Positions 10,690 to 21,669 of a stretch of 64,000 nt of DNA are shown here, piece after piece. Under the pieces are notes generated by a model. It made no database searches and was not told the DNA's origin. It saw only the letters and a program-made list of their open reading frames with translations. The DNA is taken from NCBI GenBank assembly GCA_030280995.1, contig JASXTE010000014.1:8906656-8970655 (forward strand), in the 5' to 3' direction. The stretch comes from Hemileia vastatrix (lineage: Eukaryota > Basidiomycota > Pucciniomycetes > Pucciniales > Zaghouaniaceae). How positions within the stretch are numbered: the first letter of the stretch is position 1; every line of letters begins with the position of its first letter. The position numbers were made by a program, and so were the translations under genes.

Positions 10690-12065
10690 GGATGTACCAA
10701 AATTGAGAGACTGGTGTCCTGGATGGGCTGGTGGTGTTGCACATGCGTACAATGGTGATTTTGATGATAGATTTTTACCCTTGGATGTTATTTTGTTGGA
10801 TTTTGAAGATGAGACCTGGGATCAAACTAGGTTTTATTTTATTATTGTTGAATATCTTTTAATTTTGGAGAGGCCAGATATTTGTGATGATGATACTTGG
10901 GTGGAAATTAGGAAGAAGTGTCCTGGATTTTATATGTCAGGATGGAGGTTGATGAGGAGAAGGCATCCAAATCCTCCAGTGGTGGTGACTCAGAATAAGG
11001 GTCAAGAGTTGGTGTTGAAGTCTTTAAATGAAGACCTTGGTCATAGAGGCTTTGGGGAGACTTATAGAATATTAGCAGATAGATTTTGGTGGCCAGGTAT
11101 GAAGTTGGCTGTGCAGGGTTTGGTTTAATCTTGTGAAGAATGTCAAAGAAGAAGTTTCTTGAAACCTAAAGAGGTTGGCCATTCTACTGGTGGAACAACT
11201 GTTTTTTGAAGAGTCAGTCTGGATGCTGTCCATATTAAAGAGGGTAGGTATAAATAATTTATTGTTGCCAGAGATTATTTTTCTGGTTGGGTTGAGGTGG
11301 TGCCTCTGGTGAATTTGACTGCCAAAAATGTGGCAGAATGTTTGAAAAAGGAATGGGTGTTTAGGTATGGGTTGATGAAGTTGGTGACTGTTGATGGTGG
11401 GCCAGAGTTAGGAGCTGAATTTAAAGAATCTGTGGCAAGTATTGGTTCTAAAGTTTGATTGGCTAGACCTTATTATCCTGAAGCTGAAGGCATGTTTGAA
11501 AGAGGCCATCAAGTTATCAAGAATGCTTTGGTAAAGATTTGTGGAGATAGTGCTGAAAAATGGAGGCATTATTTACCCTTGGTGTTATTTGCTGATAGGG
11601 TCACTGTGAAAAGGACAACTGGCTTTTCCCCTTATGAGTTAAAGTTTGGGAAGAAAGCTGTTCTACCTGTGGATTTGGAGGTAGTATCTTATCTTGGATT
11701 TTATTGGGAAGATGTGTGCTTGACAGAAGATTTGCTCTGTGCCAGGATGCAACAGTTGGAATGTAGAGAGGAATTTCAAGAGAAAGCATACTCTTGAATG
11801 ATGAAGATAAGAAATCAATCAGTCAGATACTAGGACAAGAAGTTGTCTCATAGACTCAGGAATCCCTTGAAACCTGGTTGTTTGGTTTTGATGTATAATA
11901 GAAGTTTGGAGAGTCAGTGGAAAAAATTTTAGCTGACAGATGGAATTGGCCTTACAGAGTCAAATCTCAGGTGTCTGGAGGTTCTTATTTTTTGGAGGAG
12001 TTAGATGGCGTAGTCTTAAAGAAGAGAGTGGCTGCTGATCAGGTGATGAGATTTTACACAAGAGG
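10690..12065 (+). pseudogene. Element B integrase
   Basis: The N-terminal zinc region is visible as L-G-H-R-G-F-G-E-T-Y with the partner C-E-E-C-Q. The catalytic core has L-D-A-V-H-I (first Asp), V-T-V-D-G-G-P-E (second Asp) and Y-Y-P-E-A-E-G-M-F-E-R-G-H (Glu in the E-R-G-H position). The D-T-T-G-F-S-P-Y-like box follows as R-T-T-G-F-S-P-Y-E-L, then a C-terminal region (S-G-G-S-Y-F-L-E-E-L-D-G). Stops interrupt it at about 11127, 11208, 11457, 11797 and 11900. No chromodomain follows, unlike elements A, D and E. Confidence 0.8.
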
Positions 12066-12134
12066 CACTAGAAGTGAAGAATATGGACTCCGCAATGAGG
12101 GTAAACTATGGACCATTCTATAGATTTGGATTTT

Positions 12135-12640
12135 TGGTGATGATGTGCATCTATTTGTTGGAACCTTTTTTGTTAGAAGGTACCCATGGGTGGAGCTTCT
12201 AAATTTGATCTTGGCAAGTGTAGGGGTAACTGATGGGCTTTCTGCTCTGTAAACAGTTACCCCAGATTGTCTGTTTCCAACCACTTCTCTTAATTTGGTT
12301 GAACCCCAGTATTGTTTTCTCTTCACAGATTTTAGTCTCCTATGACTTTAAAATGGAAATTTTTTGGGCTTCAAGTGCCGGACTCTTCACACTTATTGGT
12401 TTTGGTTGATTGTGATGGATGTTGTGTTTTTGTTAGAAGGTACCCAGGGGGGGCTTCTAGATTTTATTTTGGCAAGTGTGGGAGTAACTGATGAGCTGGC
12501 TTCTCTGTAGAACAGTTCCCCCATAATGTATGTTTCAAGTATTTTGTTTTTCCTAGTTGAATCCTAGTTCTGGTTTTTGTTATTTAGGTTTCAAGTCCAC
12601 AATGACTTTAAACTAGCTTTCTGGCTTGGGACTGGCTTCT
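12135..12640 (+). repeat. Two ~260-bp tandem units with a conserved hairpin, 3' of B integrase
   Basis: TTTTTGTTAGAAGGTACCCA recurs with a 260-bp period (12167 and 12427). Each unit has a hairpin with arms GGGGTAACTG and CAGTTACCCC (first copy perfect, second copy with mismatches) and an inner GAGC/GCTC-like helix. Each ends with AGTC-N6-GACTTTAAA. A third copy of the hairpin lies at 16690-16745. Confidence 0.75.
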
Positions 12641-12840
12641 TTGGTCTATTTGGTTTGGTGGTGGATCACTGGTGGTCTCCCATCATTTTTACTTATCCGA
12701 GGGAGCCCACCCAGTGATCCTTACTTTGGACTGGACTTTCTATTGAGCCAGAATTTTTATTTTTATTTTTTTTTCTCAAATTTTTGTGTCTATGGTTGCG
12801 TTAGATAGTAGTTTAAGATTTTTTTATTTTAATTTTTTAT

Positions 12841-13440
12841 GGGGGTTATTAGGATATAAAGAGGGAAAAAAAACAAATTTATATTTTATGGTGTCACCAC
12901 ATCAGGGTCACCTGGATTTGGGAAAGTATTGGTTGTGAAAGGCTCATAAATATGCTGGGAAATGCTATTTTCTTTTTATCTCTATCTTATTTTTTAATTT
13001 TTTTTTTTGATTTCTATTTATTTTATATTTCCTTTATTTATATTATTTTTCTCAATTTATTTTTGATTTCAATTCATATAAAAATTATTTAAAGGTGTAT
13101 CCACATCAAGGTGCACTTGAATGTGCATAAGGTATCAGGGGATCAGCTCATCAATTGGCTGGGGGATACCATTTCTAATTATTATTTTTCACTTCATTTT
13201 AAATTCTTGGCTCTCATATTTTTTGGTAATTTTGTTTAATTATATTCAAGTTTTTTTAGTATGTTAGTAGTTTAAATAAAAATAAATATATAAATAATAA
13301 GAAAAATAGAAATAAAAATAAAAATAAAAATAAAAAAATTAAATAAAAAAATTAAATAAAAAATAAAAATAAAAATAAAAATAAAATAAAACAATTATAT
13401 ATATATATATCTGCTAATTATTATTGTTCTTGCTATTTAG
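12841..13440. repeat. A+T-rich spacer with diverged duplication and simple repeat
   Basis: Two blocks starting GGTGT(C/A)(A/T)CCACATCA at 12889 and 13094 are diverged copies. The second ends in a small GGTATC...GATACC hairpin. From about 13275 to 13400 the sequence is an AAATA/AAAATA-type simple repeat followed by TATATATAT. No coding sequence was seen. Confidence 0.6.
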
Positions 13441-13469
13441 TGAATCATTAATTTTCTTTTTTATTTAAT

Positions 13470-16200
13470 TTAGTCTCTAGAAGGAGAAGCCTCCGGTGGG
13501 TGGTCCGGGGTATCATGGCGTTTTTGCTTTTTGTTAGGATTGGAGGAAGAACTGTGTTCTTTGTGATGAAGACGGCTGGAAAGAGTATATGGGTTGTAAT
13601 GGTCAGGTACCGGGTTAGAAGGTAATTTTTGGTAAGAAGTGGAAGACGCGGGGATAGAGTGTTGGAAGGTGTGGTTGATTATTCTAGACATCTTCCAGTA
13701 TTCATCAAGGAGCTGTTTCCTCAAATTCTTTTCAAATTCATTCAACGGACCATGAAGAGAAAAAGCCTCAAGCATGTTAGAACACTTCATTCTCAGGTGT
13801 TGTTTTATGTCAGCATAATCCAGAGTTAAGGTAGTTTCTAGAGGTTGTCCAATCCCAATGACAGTTTCAGGAGGTAGGGTTCCAGCTACACAGAAGAATT
13901 GGATAAGTAGTTGTTTTCTTTTAAAGATATTAGAATATTTAATTTTTTACTTACAGATTGGGAGCTCATCAAATTTTTAACGGCCCAGATTTGAATTGTT
14001 GAAGAATTCTGAATAGATGTTGAAGGAGAATCAACCAGATGAAGGTATGGATTCTTATGATCATGCTCTAAATTGTGTGGAGAAGATGAAGGAGAAGGAG
14101 GTAATTCTTGTGGCCTGGTTGAAGTTGAAGGATTGCTGTTGTGTTTGTTGATATTATTGCTTGGACCAGTTGGGTTTGATACTTGTGGTGGAGTGCCTGT
14201 GTTGTTGTAGATTTGAAAAGTAGAAGGTAACTTGGAAGCTTATTGGGATCTTTTAGATGAAGATCTGGAAGAAAGGGAACTATGAGAGGAATAATTGTCA
14301 GCCAGAAGAGAGGTGAAATTAGTTCTTCTTGAAGTAACAGGAGTTTTTTTTAAGGGCAGTTTGGGTGTTTGGGTGTGGCCAGATGGTCCTCTAGCAAGCA
14401 TTATAGAGATGTTGGAAGTTTTGGTGTGGTCATATGAAGAAATGGTGGTGGTAAACAGTTCCCTGGGAGCTTTAGGAGGTTGTTTTGTAGAGTTTTTAGT
14501 GTTTTATGGAAGAATTTGGCTGTTATCTGGCTGAATTTGGGAGTTTTGAGCCTGATTTTTGCTTTCTGGAAAGGTGGGTGGGCCCCCTGGATGCGGTATA
14601 ACAGCCTGGGAGCTGATTTTGAAGCTGTTTTAACCAGATTTTCAGAGATAAAGGCTGTGTCAGCCTAGATATCCCTAGGACTGAGTATTTCTTATGCTTA
14701 AAATAAGATAACCTTAAGTAAATGAAGCTTATATCTTAAAAATAAGGTTAAAATAATAATATATATTATTTTATTATATATATATATAATTATTATTCTA
14801 TTATATAACTTATAGTAGTTTAAATAGCTTATCCATGGCCTAATAATACTTATTAAGGTGTTAATGGAGTCATAATATACTTATCTTAAGTGATATGAAG
14901 TAATTAATGACATACATAAGCTTATATGTATACATAAATCTCATATTCAGTGAAATATGCCGTATATTATGTATATTTAGGTATATAAGTGAGTTTTAGC
15001 CCCTTAATAGCCTATAACCTTTGTTTTTCTGCTTATTTTAGGTCATATGGACAAAATCAGTGGACTCACAACGCCTACAGAAGCATAGACACCTATATCA
15101 GGCACATACACCCAGTTTGGACAACTAAAATTACTTCCTTGGATGGTTATTCACGGATTTATGGGTTGGAAGGACATTTCTGGGTTAATTTGGATTCTTG
15201 GGGATGTTATTGGGGGCTTGGTCATTTTATTTGTTTCCTTTATATGCTTTTAGTTTCATTAAATCTCTTTTTGATTGTTTATTTTAACTGTTTCTTCATG
15301 GTATCCGCTTTTATCTGGATTTTCTATTTATGGTATGGATCTGTGTTATTATTAATAGTGATGGAGGGTCCTTACTAGAGGTCTGGGTGTTGAAACTGCT
15401 TGAAGTGGTCGCCATGGGGAGGTGATGGGCCCTCACAGTTCTGTAATTGCCGGGGATAGCAGTGACATCATCTGGATTGAAGGTCTGTGCACTCCAGTGG
15501 ATTTGGGTATAAGTAAGAAGGGATTTTGACGGTTATTTATCATCATTCAATTACTACAATTCAAACAAACACTACAATACAATTATTAGCATTCAAAAAT
15601 ATATTATAAAGCCATTATAAATTGATATTATCTTTATATAAGCTATAACTATATTTTATACATCTATTTTCCACCACTAGCACGCATTTAAATCCAAGTA
15701 TTGTGAGTTTTATTTGAGTATAACTATTTTATTAGTCTTCCCCTGAGGTTTAATCACTAAATTATTTATTTATAAGTTGTAGGACTATAAATAAACACTA
15801 TTATATCATACTTATATACTAGACTATACTGACAGGCTGTTTCATGTGATGATAAAGCAGGTTGTTTAGGATGTGTTTTGGGAATAGAATGGTGTGATCT
15901 TCCGGAAGGAGAAGAAGATAAAGATGAAGAAGCAGGTCCAAGCTCTGGTGACCTGGTAGCAGATCTGGAAATATATATATGTGAAGGTGAATGTGTAGGT
16001 ATTGGATAGTTGGGGTCTCTGGAACATATTTTATTTTTAGAGTTGCAGGAATCACAGGCCCTGTTATAGAACTTGTTCTGAGGAGTAGGAAGAGTGAAAC
16101 TGCAAGGTCTGAACATGTGGATGCACTTTTTACAAGCATATTTCTTTGCAGCAGTGAAACATGGAAGGTCCAATGGGTCAAAATCTGGTTATCTAGCCAT
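13470..16200 (-). pseudogene. Antisense accessory gene of element B (Cys-rich, disordered, intron-containing)
   Basis: On the minus strand, ATG 16200 has a stop at codon 4 (probably from CAA); ATG 16173 is an alternative. The reading gives a Cys-rich N-terminus with C-K-K-C-x5-C and A-C-D-S-C-x6-C, like a small zinc-binding cluster. A Ser/Pro/Thr-rich stretch follows. The solo D LTR (14658-15834) sits inside; without it and one target copy the reading continues H-E-T-A-F-I-S. A GTAAGT...TGTAG intron of 69 bp fits 13886-13954. The last exon (13885-13470) encodes a helical domain (E-F-E-K-N-L-R-K-Q-L-L-D-E-Y) and a basic N-K-K-Q-K-R tail. The joins are not perfectly in phase, and further stops occur. 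It could be a transposon accessory protein or a captured regulator. Confidence 0.55.
14658..15834 (+). repeat. Solo LTR of the D family in B
   Basis: It is 1177 bp from TGTCAGCC to ACTGACA, flanked by perfect 5-bp duplications GGCTG (14653-14657 and 15835-15839). The length equals that of the other D LTRs. A TATATAAG box lies at 14982-14989. A G+C-rich block (CCATGGGGAGGTGATGGGCC) is shared by all copies. No internal D sequence remains, so this is a product of LTR-LTR recombination. Confidence 0.95.
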
Positions 16201-16349
16201 AATCTGTGAAAGAACAATAATGAAGTGAAAAGAGATGATTGAAAATTTTATCAGTGATGTGTATATGATGAATAAAGAGTGGAAGTTCAGCAGGTTGTCT
16301 GCAAAGCATTGTGCTTGGAGTTGGTTCCGCCCTTTTTTATGCAGAATGT

Positions 16350-16900
16350 GTATAGTCCTTCAAGACTTCAAACTGAAAATTGGTGGTCTTCCAAGACTTA
16401 AAACTGGCTGGTTTTTTTCAAGATTGCTTCAAGATTTTTATTTTTGTTACTACTGTGGATCTGTTAGTCTGTCAAGACTTCAAACTGAACACTGTAATAA
16501 GTCCGTCAAGACTTTAAACTGATCACTGTGAAGTCCATAAAGACTTTAAACTGAGAAATGGTACAGTCCCCCAAAGACTATAAACTGAGGATGATTTAAA
16601 GGTTGAGTCCTTCAGGACTATAAACTGATAATGGGAGTTGGTGTGATATTGGCAGAGGGCATCCAAAGGGGGTGTCTCTGAATTTTGTTAAAGAAAGTGT
16701 GGGGGTTACTGATGAGCTGGCTGCTCTGTAGAACAGTTACCCCATAATGTTAGTTTTTTTCTTTGGTTTTTAATGTTTTTATCTCTGTTTCTGTCTTTTT
16801 GATTTAGGTTTTGAGTCCCACAAGACTATAAAATGAGGGCTGTTAGTCCCCCAAGACTTAAAACTGAGGGTGAGTCCCCCAAGAATTTAAACTGAGGAGT
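16350..16900 (+). repeat. Ten-copy hairpin-TAAACTG array with third GGGGTTACTG hairpin
   Basis: Ten copies of AGTC-N6-7-GACT-(T/A)(T/A)AAACTGA (near 16358, 16386, 16475, 16500, 16532, 16565, 16605, 16815, 16840 and 16872). Some have one base changed in the stem or tail. A copy of the large hairpin GGGGTTACTG...CAGTTACCCC (16690-16745) lies between copies seven and eight. The array is upstream of the antisense gene and downstream of B pol, in the 3' non-coding part of B. Confidence 0.8.
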
Positions 16901-16948
16901 TTTTTTTTCTTATTTCTAAATCAAGATTTTTGTGAAAGAAGCAATTAC

Positions 16949-17440
16949 AGAAAAGAATCAATATATGTAACAAAATTTTCAGCATCAGCTTTGAACTGGT
17001 GAATGAGGTTCTTTCTTTTCTCAAGGTCCTGTGGATTCCTGGCAGGATTGGATTGGAAGTAATTTATAATGAGATGATTCTGCTAAGAATGTTGTTGGAC
17101 TTTTTCTTTGATGGTGGGCAATGGATTAGGTGGGGGTGCTTCAATGGTTCCAACCTTGTCATCATCACTTTCTGGATGGAAATGAACTGGAAATTTGTCA
17201 GATTGAATTTCAGTATGAAGAAGTATTGGGCTTACCATCAGAAGGACAAGGGATGGTAGAGCTAGTGGTTGTAGTGGGGTTTGAACTCTTTTTTGAAGTT
17301 TGTAATTTAATGATCAGTCTGGGGATCAGGATGGATGATCTGGATCTTTTGGTGCTGGTAGAAGGTGGATCAGGTTGTGGTAGAGAAGAAGATTTTGAAG
17401 AGGACAATGGACCAGGTCTGAAACAAGTCTTCTTCCTAGA
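16949..17440 (-). pseudogene. Second antisense coding remnant of element B
   Basis: The minus strand from about 17407 reads a Ser/Pro/Lys-rich N-terminus (S-S-S-K-S-S-S-L-P-Q-P-D-P-P-S-T-S), then, after a frameshift near 17190, P-E-S-D-D-D-K-V-G-T-I-E-A-P-P-P-N-P and a helical end (L-E-K-R-K-N-L-I-H-Q-F-K-A-D-A-E) to a stop at about 16949. Composition and orientation match the antisense gene at 13470-16200, so it may be an upstream exon of it or a separate gene. No family recognised. Confidence 0.35.
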
Positions 17441-17602
17441 GTGAAAGGCATCACAGGAGGTTCTGTAGGGATGAGCCGGTGGTGTGATGGTTCAGATGAG
17501 ATTTTTGTAAATGTAGTATTGGCAAAGACCCATGTCAGTAGCAGATTTGGAAAGAAAGCTGAACATGGTGGTTGTTATAAAGGAGAATGTGGAAATTCTC
17601 TA

Positions 17603-18712
17603 TTGGAGGGAGGATGTGGTCTTCCAACATTGACAGAGCACTTTTTTGGTCTATTTGGAATTTTTTTGATATGTCATAAATGGCATTATTTAATTATTTT
17701 TTGTTTTTATAGAATTATTAAGCGAATATTGGGACTGCAGGTATATGAGTACTACCATTGGATAGACCCGGGTTTTCTCTATATTTTATGTCTTGATGAA
17801 ATTTTTTATATTCTAAGTTTTAAGGGGTCATCTTCTCATTTTTATTTAAAAAGATAGCTGTTAAATTTAGTTTTTTGTGTTTTACATTATAACCTTAAGT
17901 CTTAGGGATAAGCGCTTAGTACCTTAAGAATGGGCAAATTTTTCTCTACATTTCATGTCCCAATGTTTTTATAGCCTAATTATTTGTTTTAAAGGTTTTA
18001 GTAGTCGTAGTCAATTTTTCTAAATATTTTGGGTATTTTTGGGGTATTTTGGTGGTTTTATGACTTCAGGGTGGTACGGCTGCCTCAGGCGGGCCTCCCG
18101 ATGTCGGTCAGACTGCCTGCCTTAGTGCTAGAAGGCTGGGAAGCGTTTCTAGAGTGGTTTTATGCAACATGGAACTCAAAAACACCAAATTCGTTGTTGT
18201 GCAGGCGCTCTTTGATAGTGGTCTGTGTGTAAATAGTGAAAAAGACAGTTTGGGGACATTTAATTATCATACAACCATCCAGAGGTGATATCCTTGTTCC
18301 TCACTCAGTTTTTACTGTTTTTTGGCCACAATTGGCTTTGTTTGTTTAAAGGTGAGTTCTTCATTTAACTTAACTTGGCAACTGGTTTCTCTGGTATAGT
18401 CTTGCAAGCTATATCAAGTAGTATTGCTATCTCTGGTGTGGATTTGCAACCTACTTCAAGTATCATTTCTTTCTCTGGTGTGGACATTGGTCTACATTTC
18501 AGTTCTTTGGGTTGGTATTCTGTCTAGAGACTACTTTCTTGGCTAATCAGGAAGTCAAGTGTGTTGGAAAAAGAGGATTTAAAAACAGGAACCAATTTAC
18601 TGTAGAAGGTAAATCTCACTTTATTTTTCTAAAGGGACAGGTTATTTTCTCTCTGGGTTCTCTCCAACTCCCTTGGTCAAGGCCTATAGCTAGTACTATA
18701 GGATTGTCTACA
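17603..18712 (+). repeat. Polypurine tract and 3' LTR of element B
   Basis: The purine run GGAGGGAGGA (17605-17614) is directly followed by TGTGGTCTTCC at 17615, the LTR start. The LTR runs to ACA at 18712, after which the RT of element A resumes (V-K-D-F-F-K). Confidence 0.85.
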
Positions 18713-20378
18713 ACGTGTGAAGGACTTTTTTAAGTGTTTGGAAGAATCCCAAGTTTGGTTGAAGCCAGAGAAATTTTTCTTCTTATTGAGTGAAATCCCT
18801 TACCTAGGTATGATTATCTCAAAGAATAGGGTGAAAATGGACCAAAAAAAAGTAAATGCAGTAACAGAATGGCCAACACCAGAATCAGTAAAAGAGCTCC
18901 AGTCTTTTTTAGGCTTTTCAAATTTTTACCAACATTTTATTGAAAACTACTTCAACATCTTCCAACCATTACACATCTTCACAAAAAAAAGCCAAATTTA
19001 CCTGGACCAATAGCCAACAAGATGCATTTGACTATCTGAAAAGACAATTAGTGACAGCCCCTATTCTTGTGATCCCTGATTTATTAAAGCCATTTGTTCT
19101 AGAATGTGACTGCTCAGACTTTGCACTAGGTGCAGTATTATCCCAATACAATTCTGAAAGTGTTTTGAGCACAGTAGCATATTTTTCATGAAATTTGATA
19201 AGTACTGAGCTTAACTATGAAATATACAATAAGGAGTTATTGGAACTAGTAGAGGCAGTGCACACCTGGCATAACTTTTTGGAAGGAGGGCCCCATTGGT
19301 TACAAGTTATTATTTATACAGATCATAAAAACTTAGAGACCTTCATAACCAAAAAAAAGTTGATGCACTGACAAGCATTCTGGAAATAAATTCTATGTAG
19401 CATTAATTTTGTTGTTACATTCAGACCAGGGAAGAAAATTGAAACACTCAATGTGCTATCACAATGTCCTGACTAGTGGCCAGAACCAGACAAGATACAT
19501 ACTGTTGGCACAACTTTATTGAAGAAGGACCTTAAAGAGGTGGTAATCCCAGATGAGGTGGAATTAGCAGATGAGGAATTTTTGGAATGGGTAAGGAGGG
19601 GGCAGAAAAAAGATGAGAGAGGGCAGGATTTGTTGAAGATTCTGTTATCAAAGGAGGTATTGGTAAGCAAAGTATTGGAGGAATATCATCTGTAAGGGGA
19701 AGCACTGAATTTGAATAGGAGGATAGTGGTGCCAAATTATGAAGATATCAAAAGAAAGGTGGTCAAAGAAAGACATGATTCCCCAATTTAAGGACACCCA
19801 GGACCACTGAAGACTGTGGAGTTGATAAATTTCAACTTTTACTGGAAGTTCATTAAGGCGTAAATCTAGTGCTATGTAGTCCCATGTGAATCTTTCCAGA
19901 GAAACAAGGTCAGTCCAAGGACAACACTATTGAACCCACTGAATATTTCCAAGCAGCCATTGAAGTAGCTCTCCTATGATCTTATATTGGAGTTACCCAA
20001 GTAACAAGGGAAGAATACAATCCTAACAGTAGTTTAACATTACACCAAGATGGTGCACTTTGTCCCCACCACTACAAAAGTCACATCAGAGAGTATTTCC
20101 GACTTAATAATGGCACATGTCTGGAAATAACATGGATTTACTGAAAGTATAGTATCAGATAGGGGAAGTACTTTTAACTCTAAGTTTTTGAAATCAATGT
20201 ATGAGAAACTGAAGATTAACCCATATTGTCAACAGCATGGAATCCAAAAATTGATGGAACATCCAAGATAGTGAACCAGGAAATTGAACAAGACCTACTC
20301 CACTTTATTAAATATCAGCAAAATGGTTGGGTACAGCTATAACCACTTTCTGAATTCTCATTCAATAACCAGAAACAT
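18713..20378 (+). pseudogene. Element A RT end, RNase H and integrase core
   Basis: This continues the RT from 1385: L-K-P-E-K-F-F-F, Y-L-G-M-I-I-S, E-W-P-T-P-E-S-V-K-E-L-Q and F-L-G-F-S-N-F-Y. After a frameshift at about 18945 comes RNase H with F-V-L-E-C-D-C-S-D-F-A-L-G-A-V-L-S-Q, E-L-L-E-L-V-E-A and Y-T-D-H-K-N-L-E. The integrase zinc region is eroded. The core shows S-Y-D-L-I-L-E-L-P, V-S-D-R-G-S-T-F and a partial Q-x-I-E-Q-D. The block ends at L-S-E-F-S-F-N-N-Q-K-H where D1 inserted; it resumes at 36606. There are many stops. Confidence 0.85.
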
Positions 20379-21555
20379 TGTCAGTATAGTCTAGTATATA
20401 AGTATGATATAATAGTGTTATTTTATGGTCCTACTACTTATTGATAAATGATTTAGTGATTAAACCTCAGGGGAAGACTAATAGAATAGTTATACTCAAA
20501 TAAAACTCACAATACTTGGATTTAAATGCGTGCTAGTGGTGGAAAATAGAAGAATAAAATATAGTAATAGCCTATATAAAGATAATATCAATTTATAAGG
20601 GCTTTATAATATATTTTTGAATGCTAATAATTGTATTGTAGTGGTTGTTTGAATTTTAGTAATTGAATGATTATAATAAACCGTCAAAATCCCTCCTTAC
20701 TTATACCCAAATCCACTGGAGTGCACAGACCTTCAATCCAGATGATGTCACTGCTATCCCCGGAAATTACAGCACTGTGAGGGCCCATCACCTCCCCATG
20801 GCGTCCACTTCAAGCTGTTTCAACACCCAGACCTCTAGTAAGGACCCTCCATCACTATTAATAATAACACAGAGTCATACCATAAATAGAAAACCCAGAT
20901 AAAAGCGGATACCATAAAGAAACAGGTAAAATAAATAATCAAAAAGAGATTTAATGAAACTAAAAGCATATAAAGGAAACAAATAAAATGTCCAAGCCCC
21001 CAATAACATCCCCAAGCATCCACATTAACCCAGAAACATCCTTCCAACCCATAAATCCGTTAATAACCATCCAAGGAAGTAATTTTAGTTGTCCAAACTG
21101 GGTGTATGCGCCTGATATAGGTGTCTATGCTTCTGTAGGCGTTGTGAGTCCACTGATTTCGTCCATATGACCTAAAATAAGCAGAAAAACAAAGGTTATA
21201 GGCTATTAAGGGGCTAAAACCCACTTATATACCTAAATATACATAATATACTGCATATTTCACTGAATATGAGATTTATGTATACATATAAGCTTATGTA
21301 TGTCAATAATTACTTCATATCACTTAAGATAAGTATATTATGACTCCATTACCACCTTAATAAGTATTATTGGGCCATGGATAAGATATTTAAACTATTA
21401 TAAATTATATAATAGAATAATAATTATATATATATATAATAAAATAATATATATTATTATTTTAACCTTAATTTTAAGATATAAGCTTAATCTAGTTAAG
21501 GTTATTTTATTTTAAGCATAAGAAATACTCAGTCCTAAGGATATTTAGGCTGACA
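20379..21555 (-). repeat. 3' LTR of D1
   Basis: It is 1177 bp, the reverse complement of the LTR at 14658-15834, with TGTCAG and CTGACA ends. It contains the TATATAAG box and the conserved G+C-rich block. It is adjacent to the D1 polypurine tract at 21556-21567. Confidence 0.95.
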
Positions 21556-21669
21556 CTCCCTCACCCCAAAAAAAAAAAAAAAAATGTTAAGACATTTTAA
21601 TAAAACTAAGGAGTGAAATAATAAAATAAAAAAAATAATTTTTATAATACATATACTGAATAAACAGTA

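Larger units (their letters stand above)
1386..18712 (+). mobile_element. Element B: decayed Ty3/gypsy retrotransposon with antisense gene and two nested insertions
   Basis: Two direct copies of about 1.1 kb (1386-2480 and 17615-18712), both starting TGTGGTCTTCC, enclose gag, protease, RT, RNase H and integrase remnants in Ty3/gypsy order. A tRNA-type primer site follows the left LTR and a purine run precedes the right one. The pol motifs (G-I-R-R-F, E-V-R-G-F-L-G, S-Q-P-K-L-E-L-C-G-V, P-N-A-P-M-T-R) match the lineage common in rusts and other basidiomycetes. The element is inflated by unit C in gag, a solo D LTR, and a 5.5-kb 3' region holding antisense coding sequence and repeats. The flanking 5-mers (tactt and aacgt) are at best a very decayed target duplication; the insertion is shown mainly by the interrupted RT of element A. 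Confidence 0.85.

Noticed and set aside
14989..15378. A 129-134-codon hydrophobic frame in D LTRs (also near 35865-36269 and 53103-53507)
   Set aside because: It starts with GTG, not ATG, right after the TATA box, and is broken in three of six LTR copies. LTR similarity alone explains its recurrence.
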